NCBI RefSeq assembly: GCF_932526225.1
Contig: NC_064039.1
Location: 11,178,139 to 11,242,138 of the forward strand
Origin: Nematostella vectensis
Taxonomy: Eukaryota > Cnidaria > Anthozoa > Actiniaria > Edwardsiidae
Direction: 5' to 3'
Length of the DNA: 64,000 nucleotides
The number at the start of each line of letters is the position of its first letter. Positions within the stretch are counted from its first letter, which is position 1. Position numbers and translations under genes: made by a program. Of this stretch, positions 1 through 11,445 are shown piece by piece. A model generated the notes under the pieces. The model worked only from the letters and a program-made list of their open reading frames with translations, searched no databases and had not been told where the DNA came from.

Positions 1-1241
1 ATAATTAAAGTTCATTATTCGAAATTTTATTTGATTATTTGCCGTTTCAACTCCTGATCGAGTTTTTGAATTGTCAAAGCATAGAACTTTGATAGGACTT
101 TGTCGTCGTTTTATATTTGAATCGAGAGGTATTTTATCCCGTTATCAATTCACATAAACCTTTTGTAATCTCTCTGTTGCTTAAAAGCAGTTGTTCAAAT
201 TTTGGCACATTGCACTACAGAGCGTAATATTACACGAACTGAAACCTTTGCTTTGGGAAGAAATTGCTACAAATATAACTGTATAAAAGATACAAGTACA
301 AGGAAACATAGATGAATTTTAGGAAGAATGTCCGATTTTTGTGATTTATTTTCTTGACTTGAAAGCATTTCCAAATGTATACATATTCGCTCAATTTCAT
401 TTACTTCGCGCAGACAATCGCTGGGTTTTTAACACTAGAACCACAAAAAAAGCAAGAAATATGCATTTTTTCGCTACTCTAAGCCAACATATTATAAAAC
501 ACTAATATTGGGGGTAGTTTGAATATCAAAGAGAACTTATTTAAATTTTTGTAAGACGTTTTGTTTTAAACGTTTCTTGCAAAAACGGTTAGCAGTTAGC
601 AATTGCTATTCAGGGCCAGTATTATAAATAATAAATATGAAATAAAATGAGATTTATATGCCTGGTGTACATAAGCTATTATTTTTCTTAATGTTCATTT
701 TCAATGTTTTGCTTATTCCATTTTCTTCTTTTTTTTTTTCTTTCATCTTTTTACTTTTTTTTCTTTTCTTGTATTTCTTAAATAAAATAAACTGTCAAAT
801 TTACAATTTAGAAACCGATTCAGTGTTTTAACAGGAACCATACTGATTGTTTGCATACGCTATTCGGGTTTCTAGGCTACTGGCAAACAAAATCTGAATA
901 AAGTACATTTATGATATTAGGTTGAAGAATGTTTTAAACAAATATGGCACTTGGTTTACACTTGATTAAACTATGCAGAAACTTTTAAAGGACTTTAAAA
1001 GAGAAAAATAATTGCAGGAATATATATATATATATATATATTGTCTTTCAATAATTTATGATTCCAGTAACTGGGTAAATAGTTCGTTCTTAAAGTTTTG
1101 CAATGAATTAATAATGACTAGTGTCAACTCATCAATTGCAGCCTCTCTCATTCGCCAAACTTTCATCTGAAAAGAAAAACCAAAATTCAAGAATTCTTAC
1201 AAACTTAACTGGTAATAATTACCAAGTTCAAAAATCACACA
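1..1241. other. Non-coding 5' flank of the first PAN-EGF-discoidin gene
   Basis: AT-rich sequence with no protein-like open frame. It includes a T-rich tract near 725-775 and an (AT)n microsatellite at about 1021-1040. It is the left part of duplicated unit 1 and recurs with only scattered differences at 7298-8552, so the whole upstream region, presumably with the promoter, was duplicated along with the gene. I see no clear TATA box at a convincing distance from the ATG at 1242. Confidence 0.6.
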
Positions 1242-4095
1242 ATGCTTTTCTATATTTTGGTATCTGTGCTTCCTTTTGCACGAAGCCATGACACACTAGC
1301 TGGTATAACAAGGGATGATTTTGAGTTCAACTTTGCGAACTTTATCAAGCACGAGAGTTCGTACCTCAATGTAACAACCCTAGTCAGTCACTTCGTGGAA
1401 GGAGAAGAACATTGTGCGAAAAAATGCAAAGACAACAATGCGTGTTTATCCATCAACATGGCGGCTCAGCCGAACTCTAATGCTTTGCACTGGTGTGGTC
1501 TTCTTTCCACCGATAAATACAACGAGTCGATGAAGTTCATCAGCGGCAACGAGACCTCGATCCACTACAGCATACAGGTAAACATTCTTTATCTTGGATT
1601 TTCAACTGTCACGGTCTCTATCTAGTTTAGTGCTTCTGATTCAACGATATTGATGTATTCTGTCTCAAAATTCAATCGTACTGATGTCTAAATATAAATA
1701 GAAATATGACAACTCAAATACTAAACCGTGCTCATGTATCAACGTGAAAACCTCAAAATTAAACCGAACCTTATAGTTTTTGTGGTTAACGAGAAATGTT
1801 TTTTATTGATCCCGGCCGTGTACCTGTATCTTGTGGTTGTCTTTATCTTATAGAGCCCGTGATATGTTTACATGGCAAATGACCGTGTTTATGTTTTTGC
1901 GTTTATAAAAGCTTTGTCGTTCTAGTGCCCGAGCGCTTATGTATCAATGTGGTGCCATCTTGTTTTATCCTAGAGCCCGTGTGCTGGAGGGGCGTGTCTC
2001 CATGGAGGGAGGTGTTACCCATCATACCGAGACGGAGACTTCAGATGCGCTTGCCCTCCGCTATACGCCGGCAAGGCCTGCCAGAAATGTATAATATATC
2101 TGACCGTCCATGGGAGAACAGTCACTTGGGTTTTCCGTGTAAATGCACGTAGGACATCTCAAATCGCTTTAAGTACACTTCGCATTTAACCCGCGAGCAT
2201 TTCTCTAGCACGAAGTTAATTCTGCTTTTCTTCAAATGTTTCTTTATACAAATTTAGATTTCTCCAGTCGGGTGTCAAACTGGGGTCCAAGGGGGACTTT
2301 CTTTGTTTATCTTGGTCTGTTGGTGAAAACGTAGAACAAGTTGCAACTAATTGCCCATTTGCTAGAGCTCAGGAATGTCAAAGAATGTGAAATAAAATGC
2401 CATTTGCAAAACACATTTTCATGTCAGCGAATTTGAATCTAAGATCTGGCCACCAGACTTGCTACCCGTCGGTTGGCTCCACCCGCAGATTCAACCACTT
2501 CGTCACTGTGAAATGCCAGTTAGAACAATGACACATCCGTATTTTCCCATTATTTATCGCTGGCTGTTTAATTGTTGCTGACAGACCCGTAATTCAGTGT
2601 ATACTGCAATGGGCCTTAATATTATTAAACATTTTCCCGCCATATCCCCCTGTAATTATTTACATTTGCCACTTGTCAAGCTGGTCAGGAAGAAGCGTAG
2701 CCACGATTTTTAAAAGGAGGGGGCCCAAAACGCGGTTTTTTTCATTTCCTCCTGTATCTTAAATAATGTCTCATACGTTTACTGTATTTTTTGCTGCTCG
2801 AAGGGAGGGCGGGGCCTGCCCCTTCCCCTGGCCACGCCCTTGTCAGGTATATCAAGACGTCATTTATTTCTTTCAGCCTGCTCAGCGCCTCTTGGCATGG
2901 AGGACGGGCGAATTCCTGACAGCCTGCTACAAGCATCCTCCATCTGGGGAAACAGGAATGACCACTCCCCCGCTTACGGGAGACTGAACATGGTACATGA
3001 TCCATTTTCAAACTATTTCGGAGCCTGGTCCGCTTACTCAAATCAAGTAGGGCAATATCTTCAGATAGGTCTAGGGACACTGAACATAATAACTGGGGTT
3101 GGGACCCAGGGTCGGGTGCCTAGTAATCAGTGGATCACGAGATATACGATCCAGTACCTACCAGAGGGAAGTGATGTGTGGAATAGCTACCTGGAGAACG
3201 ACGTTGTTAAGGTAAGACTTTTGATGCCCTGTCTGGGGTATTCCCAATAGTATCCTATCTCAATTGCACTCCTGCTTACCGACCCAGAGTGAGTTATGGG
3301 TGAAAGCGAGTCCGCAGGTTAGAGAACAGTTGGTCGCATGTTCCAATGTGCAGGGAAGGGTAGGGAAATAAAGAATAAGAACATCGAAAAGGCCAAACCG
3401 CCACCCCATCCCTACTCCACCCCGTATACACCAAGTGTGCTAGCATACCGAAAAAAAGGATTTGCCGAACTATGTATCCATATTTAAATCAGTTTAAGGA
3501 CGAGGGTACATGGAATAGTAGTATAGAAGAGACCTAAAGGGAAATACTAGATTAAAAGAGGCATAAATGATACCCTATGATAAATTATATGGGCCCTGGT
3601 TCTTGGAAGACCTACGGTGGAATGAATCATCTCAGATGACCTATTAACTGTCTGCAGGGGCGACGCGCTCTCCTCACCGGTCAAGTTACGTTGCGTAGTC
3701 CCCGGCGCGCTGGCCAAAACATACCCGACGTCCCAAAACAAGTCACAATTCAGCCAAATTAGAGGGAATTTAGTGGATTATTATCAGTTCTTTTCCTTCT
3801 ACCGTTGCGTCTGCAAACTGTTACTAATTTTAGGATCTCAACCTCCAAAGCACGTCCAAACGCTTTTTTCTTGCTTTCACTGAACTTAGAATACTGAAAA
3901 TTCTTATGTCAGAAAAAAAAACATTGACAGTTTTTTTTTAATTTCCAGCAATTCCAGGGTAACAGTGACGGTAGTACGGTCGTCATTAACACTCTCGACC
4001 CATACATCAAGACGACAACCGTGAGAATCGTAGCTCAGGCGTGGCATAATCACGTGTCACTCAGAGCAGAACTCTACGGCTGCACACCTCCTTAA
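1242..4095 (+). CDS. Secreted PAN/apple - EGF - F5/8 type C (discoidin) domain protein, copy 1
   Basis: Four exons: 1242-1577, 1974-2088, 2877-3211 and 3949-4095. They join in phases 0, 1 and 0 and give 310 residues. All introns are GT-AG. Residues 1-15 are a signal peptide (MLFYILVSVLPFARS). Exon 1 encodes a PAN/apple domain with cysteines at 58, 62, 68 and 85 and N-glycosylation sequons at N43, N94 and N103. Exon 2 encodes one EGF-like domain with six cysteines at 115, 120, 126, 137, 139 and 148. Exons 3 and 4 encode an F5/8C domain bounded by C152 and C307, with the typical ITGVGTQGR and RYTIQY motifs and the ending AELYGC. The EGF exon is too short to stand out as an open frame and was found by joining phases. 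The protein is probably secreted and binds glycans, phospholipid or matrix, as F5/8C proteins often do; that role is inference. No transmembrane segment or tail is seen. Confidence 0.85.
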
Positions 4096-6359
4096 CAGGC
4101 AACTCAGTGGGGCGGATCCAGATTACCCCCTCCCCAAGTTTGTTTAGTAGCTAGGAAGATCAGATTTGCAGCACAGGGACATTCCTGGGCTGTTTTCAGT
4201 TTTAAGCTTTAAACCCAAATTCCACGAAAAAATTTTATTCACGTGTATTCCAGTATTTATATTGTTGTTTGCTCTTAGAGACATCCAGAAATCTGGATAA
4301 GCCTGTGGCTAGACAGAAATGTGTCTGAAGGACATAAGTCAGAGAAGAGTATAAATATTATGGTATATTTTGGTACCCCCTGCACTATTGGTTTACCCCT
4401 CCTTTTCGAGAAATCCAGGATCCGCCTCTTCAGCTATAGCAAATGGTACCTTGCTGCTGCAGGAAAAAGCACTTACGCACTACAATCAGCACAGTAGGAC
4501 TGTATTAATGAGGACACCGTTTCCTACCCACAAAGCTGTTCTCTTTAACGGGGTGCTCTTTAAACCTGTTTCAATTCTAGAAAATGTATAGAGATGTCTC
4601 CTGTCATCGGAGAAAACTGCCCATGTTAACAAGGTGTCGAAATGTATAGATGTATGTCTTCGGGGCAAAACTCTCTTTGATAAAAAGTCTTGTCAAAACA
4701 TATGAAGATATCTTTCATCGGAAGAAAACTGTCCTTCCTAACAAGGTTTCCTAAATCTGCAGTGCAGGTAGACTTCAGTGTAGATTTTGCTCACCAATAA
4801 AGTATAGTTTTACGCAAAAGCGAAGGGGTTTCCTAAACCTCCATGATCCATAATATTGCGAGAAATTTGGTCCGTGATTCATGATTGCTACCTATTTCAT
4901 CCTCCTGTCTATTGGCTAAAATAAAGTACAGTCCTTACACGCTATAAGAACCTAGAATTTCAGAACGTTAGCCTAGAAATTCAAATTTAGAACTCCGCTA
5001 AATAAGAACCTATTTAGGTTAAAATTTGGAACAGGTCCTTTTTTTAAAATAAACATGTATTCTAGGTCCTTTTCTTTTTTAAAAAAAAAAAACAAAAAAC
5101 ATGTATTCTATTGAAAAATCTTTTAGAATTACAACATATTGTTACGAAGGTCAGGCCAGTATTGACATTATTAATATAAATACCGCATTTCTACCAGCCA
5201 TTAGTAGATTAACTTATATTTAAGATCCTATATTTAAGAACCTAAGTAGCATAAAATTTAAAATAGTAGACCCGTTAGAACCTGTTAGGCTAACCTGGAC
5301 AAACCGGTTTTTACAAGCGAGAAAGTAGTGTAAGCTATTGAGGACACATTCAATCAAATACTGTTAGTTAAGTATCAGCTCTAGCATGGTTTTTGAAGCT
5401 TTTCTCGCCGATCCATACTTGCATTTCCAGCAAACTTGAGCCAGTAGAGAGTTTTTCAGTTACATTTTATGGCCGCCAAAAACGCGACCATAGGCTTACT
5501 TATGGCTTATATGCAGGCGTTAGTGTTATTATTGCGGAAACCCCTCTCCGTTCGTAGCCTGGGTACCAGAGGCTCCAATAAGCGGCGAATCTTTTAGTCG
5601 TTTCCATCTCTTCCTCCAGTGTTTCTGTGAATCTTGACTTTAATGCCGGTAATGCCCCGTGGACGAGTAAGCTTGCCTTCGCAGTGTCGTACCCAGACGC
5701 CGCGCGATGCATGACGGTCAGGATGCGGTTTCGGGGTCGAAACTCGCTTGACGTCTGGCAGAACTCAGGAAATATCTTGCAGGTTTTTCAAATATCTTGC
5801 AAGCAGCGTTTTTATGACCGTTTTGTTTACTTTTTTTGCGCACAAGTCCAAGGGCCTACCTACACACACTCGTGGTAAACCATTTAGTTTTATTTTCGGT
5901 GGTTCCCTGTTCAATTAGACGATATTTTCGTTTCGTAAAACGCAAGACGGCGGACGACACTGGTGAACTCGATACATCATTTCATGAAATGAATTTGGAT
6001 GGTCTGAGTGTTCTGGCACTCATTTGAACTCATACTGCTCTGGCTGGATTGTATTTATCACAAATATACACTTTCAGATATATAATTCGAGCACATACTG
6101 TCTTTATGTTCCCTAGAAGAAGCTCAATAGCGAGGAAGTCACTATTCGCACATGACCTTACGCCGAATTCCAAACTCAAGGAAAGTATTTAGGCTATTTC
6201 TGCAGTTGTCATGTGCACATGGAATTTTACAGGCAAGAAATGCAGTATGGATAGGTCCTTCTATGTCTGTGAAAATTCGTAACATTTTTGCTCGCCGATT
6301 TCGTCCGCCATCTTGGATCTGTAATCTGCCAGTCGTTATTTTTTTTCCGTCCTCGCTTC
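4096..6359. other. 3' flank of gene copy 1, non-coding
   Basis: No gene seen. The likely 3' UTR comes first. Near 5028-5110 there are two imperfect tandem copies of a roughly 55-bp A/T-rich block containing ACATGTATTCTA. Open frames at 5500-6433 are short, overlap on both strands and are equally open in copy 2, with no splice structure or domain signal, so I do not call them genes. Confidence 0.5.
4796..4801 (+). promoter_or_regulatory. Candidate polyadenylation signal, gene copy 1
   Basis: AATAAA lies about 700 bases after the stop codon of the copy-1 gene and is preserved at the same place in copy 2. Position and hexamer fit a poly(A) signal. In AT-rich DNA such hexamers also occur by chance. 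Confidence 0.35.
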
Positions 6360-7297
6360 GTTAGCAGGATTTTTAATTCCAAAATTGTTATCGCGGTAAT
6401 TTGGGTTTCGCTACAACGTCGGCGTGTCTCCATTAGCCAATGTTCGCTTGTTCAAAACTTGTTTTTAAAGTTTTGGCTGTTTAAAGTATTTGGAAAAGCT
6501 CGTTGCCAACTCGACAGATAGAGATCAAATGTTCGCTCCCTTACTGATTTTATATGACAAAAATTACGCCCCTGTTTAAAATGTCACAGACGGTAATCTA
6601 CTCTAGAAGGAGTGCTCAAGAAATCCCATTATTAGCCACTCATTTACTTAAGCAGACTTGAAACGTCCGCCATTTGTTGCATCTATTCTGGTCTCATTGG
6701 TTGTGATTTAAAACTATATAATATAATCTGGTTTTGTTTTCTTGTACTCCATCCCCAAGAATGTGCTCTTTGGAACATAAATAAGATGTTTAAAACAATT
6801 AAAATATTTAAAAAAAAATACGGCTTCAAGGGCGCTAGAGGGGGTCATCCGATAATAATGATGATGATGACGTTAACGATTCTAATACAGAGGTAAAGGA
6901 GAGCATGCAAACTGATCAAACACATTTTGAATCACTACTAAGAATTTGACTTTACGGGAGTTCGAGTTAGCGGGAGTTCACATGGAGTTTGATGGTAATC
7001 GTTAGAATAGATGACCATAAAAAGGGCCACTGCTGCAAAGTTAACGTGAGCTTCTACCGGGGAAAGAAAGAAAATCCAAGAAAACTTACGTGGTGGTCAC
7101 TCGGGTCTTTCGTGGTCACCCGGGTCTTTCGTGGTTACCCGGGTCTTTCGTGGTCACCTGGTCACTCGGGGTCAATCATAGTCACTCGGGTCTTTCCTGG
7201 TTGTTTTCTAGTTCAACAAGCTATATTAACATTAAAATAAACAAACATTGCTCGGCTTTTGCATATTCTCCCCACTTGGTGAGGGATAGGGCCAATT
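6360..7297. other. Spacer unique to the junction between the two duplicated copies
   Basis: This roughly 940-bp segment separates the end of copy-1 homology from the start of copy 2 and has no counterpart after copy 2. It contains a short (ATG)n run at about 6855-6871 and a small minisatellite at 7085-7200. No gene is seen. Confidence 0.6.
7085..7200 (+). repeat. Short 18-19 bp minisatellite (GGTCACCCGGGTCTTTCGT-like)
   Basis: About six imperfect units built on GGTCACCCGGGTCTTTCGTG, some shortened. The run lies only about 100 bp before the start of duplicated copy 2 and is absent from the matching place after copy 2. Confidence 0.75.
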
Positions 7298-8552
7298 ATT
7301 AAAGTTCATTATTCGAAATTTTATTTGATTATTTGCCGTTTCAACTCCTGATCGAGTTTTTGAATTGTCAAAGCATAGAACTTTGATAGGACTTTGTCGT
7401 CGTTTTATATTTGAATCGAGAGGTATTTTATCCCGTTATCAATTCACATAAACCTTTTGTAATCTTTCTGTTGCTTAAAAGCAGTTGTTCAAATTTTGGC
7501 ACATTGCACTACTGACCGTAATATTACACGAACTGAAACCTTTGCTTTGGGAACAAATTGCTACAAATATAACTGTATAAAAGATACAAGTACAAGAAAA
7601 CATAGATGAATTTTAGGAAGAATGTCCGATTTTTGTGATTTATTTTCTTGACTTGAAAGCATTTCCAAATGTACATATTCGCTCAATTTCATTTACTTCG
7701 CGCAGACAATCGCTGGGTTTTTTAACACTAGAACCACAAAAAAGCAAGAAATATGCATTTTTTCGCTACTCTAAGCAAACATATTATAAAACACTAATAT
7801 TGGGGGTAGTTTGAATATCAAAGAGAACTTATTTAAATTTTTGTAAGACGTTTTGTTTTAAACGTTTCTTGCAAAAACGGTTAGCAGTTAGCAATTGCTA
7901 TTCAGGGCCAGTATTATAAATAATAAATATGAAATAAAATGAGATTTATATGCCTGGTGTACATAAGCTATTATTTTTCTTAATGTTCATTTTCAATCTT
8001 TTGCTTATTCCATTTTCTTCTTTTCTTTTTTTCTTTCATCTTTTTACTTTTTTTCTTTTCTTGTATTTCTTAAATAAAATAAACTGTCAAATTTACAATT
8101 TAGAAACCGATTCAGTGTTTTAACAGGAACCATACTGATTGTTTGCACACGCTATTCGGGTTTCTAGGCTACTGGCAAACAAAATCTGAATAAAGTACAT
8201 TTATGATATTAGGTTGAAGAATGTTTTGAACAAAAATGGCACTTGGTTTAAACTCGATTAAACTATGCAGAAACTTTTAAAGGACTTTAAAAGAGAAAAA
8301 TAATTGCAGGAATATATATATATATATATATATATTGTCTTTATATATATATTGTCTTTCAATAATTTATTATTCCAGTAACTGGGTAAATAGTTCGTTC
8401 TTAAAGTTTTGCAATGAATTAATAATGACTAGTGTCAACTCATCAATTGCAGCCTCTCTCATTCGCCAAACTTTCATCTGAAAAGAAAAAACAAAATTCA
8501 AGAAGTCATACAAACTTAACTGGTAATAATTACCAAGTTCAAAAATCACACA
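7298..8552. other. Non-coding 5' flank of gene copy 2
   Basis: Counterpart of 1-1241. The (AT)n microsatellite is longer and partly duplicated here (8311-8352). No gene is seen. Confidence 0.55.
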
Positions 8553-11445
8553 ATGCTTTTCTATATTTTGGTATCTGTGCTTTCTTTTGCACGAAGCCAT
8601 GACACACTAGCTGGTATAACAAGGGATGATTTTGAGTTCAACTTTGCGAACTTTATCAAGCACGAGAGTTCGTACCTCAATGTAACAACCCTAGTCAGTC
8701 ACTTCGTGGAAGGAGAAGAACATTGTGTGAAAAAATGCAAAGACAACAATGCGTGTTTATCCATCAACATGGCGGCTCAGCCGAACTCTAATGCTTTGCA
8801 CTGGTGTGGTCTTCTTTCCACCGATAAATACAACGAGTCGATGAAGTTCATCAGCGGCAACGAGACCTCGATCCACTACAGCATACAGGTAAACATTCTT
8901 TATCTTGGATTTTCAACTGTCACGGTCTCTATCTAGTTTAGTGCTTCTGGTTCAACGATATTGATGTATTCTGTCTCAAAATTCAATCGTACTGATGTCT
9001 AAATATAAATAGAAATATGACAACTCAAATACTAAACCGTGCTCATGTATCAACGTGAAAACCTCAAAATTAAACCGTACCTTATAGTTTTTGTGGTTAA
9101 CGAGAAATGTTTTTTATTGATCCCGGCCGTGTACCTGTATCTTGTGGTTGTCTTTATCTTATAGAGCCCGTGATATGTTTACATGGCAAATGACCGTGTT
9201 TATGTTTTTGCGTTTATAAAAGCTTTGTCATCCTAGTGCCCGAGCGCTTATGTATCAATGTGGTGCCATCTTGTTTTATCCTAGAGCCCGTGTGCTGGCG
9301 GGGCGTGTCTCCATGGAGGGACGTGTTACCCATCATACCGAGACGGAGACTTCAGATGCGCTTGCCCTCCGCTATACGCCGGCAAGGCCTGCCAGAAATG
9401 TATAATATATCTGACCGTCCATAGGAGAACAGTCACTTGGGTTTTCCGTGTAAATGCACGTAGGACATCTCAAATCGCTTTAAGTACACTTCGCATTTAA
9501 CCCGCGAGCATTTCTCTAGCACGAAGTTAATTCTGCTTTTCTTCAAATGTTTCTGTATACAAATTTAGATTTCTCCAGTCGGGTGTCAAACTGGGGTCCA
9601 AGGGGGACTTTCTTTGTTTATCTTGGTCTGTTGGTGAAAAAGTAGAACAAGTTGCAACTAATTGCCCATTTGCTAGAGCTCAGGAATGTCAAAGAATGTG
9701 AAATAAAATGCCATTTACAAAACACATTTTCATGTCAGCGAATTTGAATCTAAGATCTGGCCACCAGACTTGCTACCCGTCAGTTGGCTCCACCCGCAGA
9801 TTCAACCACTTCGTCACTGTGAAATGCCAGTTAGAACAATGACACATTCGTATTTTCCCATTATTTATCGCTGGCTGTTTAATTGTTGCTGACAGACCCG
9901 TAATTCAGTGTATACTGCAATGGGCCTTAATATTATTAAACATTTTCCCGCCATATTCCCCTGTAATTATTTACATTTGCCACTTGTCAAGCTGGTCAGG
10001 CAGGAGCGTAGCCACGATTTTTTATAGGAGGGGGCCCAAAAAGCCGTTTTTATCATTTCCTCCTGTATCTTAAATAATGTCTCATACGTTTACTGTATTT
10101 TTTGCTGCTCGAAGGGAGGGCGGGGCCTGCCCCTTCCCCTGGCCACGCCCTTGTCAGGTATATCAAGACGTCATTTATTTCTTTCAGCCTGCTCAGCGCC
10201 TCTTGGCATGGAGGACGGGCGAATTCCTGACAGCCTGCTACAAGCATCATCCATCTGGGAAAACAGGAATGACCACTCCCCAGCTTACGGGAGACTGAAC
10301 ATGGTACATGATCCATTTTCAAACAATTTCGGAGCCTGGTCCGCTTACTCAAATCAAGTAGGGCAATATCTTCAGATAGGTCTAGGGACACTGAACATAA
10401 TCACTGGGGTTGGGACCCAGGGTCGGGTGCCTAGTAATCAGTGGATCACGAGATATACGATCCAGTACCTACCAGAGGGGAGTGATGTGTGGAATAGCTA
10501 CCTGGAGAACGACGTTGTTAAGGTAAGACTTTTGATGCCCTGTCTGGGGTATTCCCAACAGTATCCTATCTCAATTGCACTCCTGCTTACCGACCCAGAG
10601 TGAGTTATGGGTGAAAGCGAGTCCGCAGGTTAGAGAACAGTTGGTCGCATGTTCCAATGTGCAGGGAAGGGTAGGGTGGGGAAATAAAGAATAAGAACAT
10701 CGAAAAGGCCAAACCGCCACCCCATCCCTACTCCACCCCTATACACCAAGTGTGCTAGCATACCGAAAAAAAGGATTTGCCGAACTATGTATCCATATTT
10801 AAATCAGTTTAAGGACGAGGGTACATGGAATAGTAGTATAGAAGAGACCTAAGGGAAATACTAGATTAAAAGAGGCATAAATGATACCCTATGATAAATT
10901 ATATAGGCCCTCGTTCTTGGAAGACCTACGGTGGAATGAAGCATCTCAGATGACCTATTAACTGTCTGCAGGGGCGACGCGCTCTCCTCACCGGTCAAGT
11001 TACGTTGCGTAGTCTAAGCTACTACCCTGTGGCACGCAAACAGTCCCCGGAGCGCTGGCCAAAACATACCCGACGTCCAAAAACAAGTCACAATTCAGCC
11101 AAATTAGAGGGAATTTAGTGGATTATTATCAGGTCTTTTCTTTCTACCGTTGCGTCTGCAAACTGTTACTAATTTTAGGATCTCAACCCCCAAAGCACGT
11201 CCAAACGTTTTTATCTTGCTTTCACTGAACTTAGAATACTGAAAATTCTTATGTCAGAAAAAAAAAAAAACATTGACAGCTTTTCTTTTAATTTCCAGCA
11301 ATTCCAGGGTAACAGTGACGGTAGTACGGTCGTCATTAACACTCTCGACCCATACATCAAGACGACAACCGTGAGAATCGTAGCTCAGGCGTGGCATAAT
11401 TACGTGTCACTCAGAGCAGAACTCTACGGCTGCACACCTCCTTAA
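8553..11445 (+). CDS. Secreted PAN/apple - EGF - F5/8 type C (discoidin) domain protein, copy 2
   Basis: Four exons: 8553-8888, 9285-9399, 10188-10522 and 11299-11445. Phases are the same as in copy 1 and the product is also 310 residues. The signal peptide, PAN/apple domain (four Cys), EGF (six Cys) and F5/8C domain (C152 to C307) are all intact, with every splice site kept, so this is a functional-looking paralogue and not a pseudogene. Relative to copy 1 I count six replacements (P11S, A59V, R125T, G175E, Y197N, H297Y) and five silent changes in the coding exons. None hits a cysteine or a sequon. Both copies are on the + strand and share near-identical upstream DNA, so similar expression is likely by inference. 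Confidence 0.85.

Larger units (their letters stand above)
1..6359 (+). repeat. Segmental tandem duplication, copy 1
   Basis: From base 4 onward this sequence is repeated almost base for base from 7298. The offset grows from 7294 at the left to 7311 at the first coding exon and about 7350 at the last exon, because of small indels. Identity ends at about 6359, where copy 1 and copy 2 (about 13711) diverge after the shared CCTCGCTTC. The unit carries one complete four-exon gene. Homology already exists at base 4, so the true left edge of this copy may lie outside the window. Confidence 0.93.

Noticed and set aside
1925..2152. 75-codon plus-strand frame in copy 1 and its twin at 9236
   Set aside because: Shadow of the EGF exon: the correct frame there encodes the six-cysteine EGF domain with matching splice phases.
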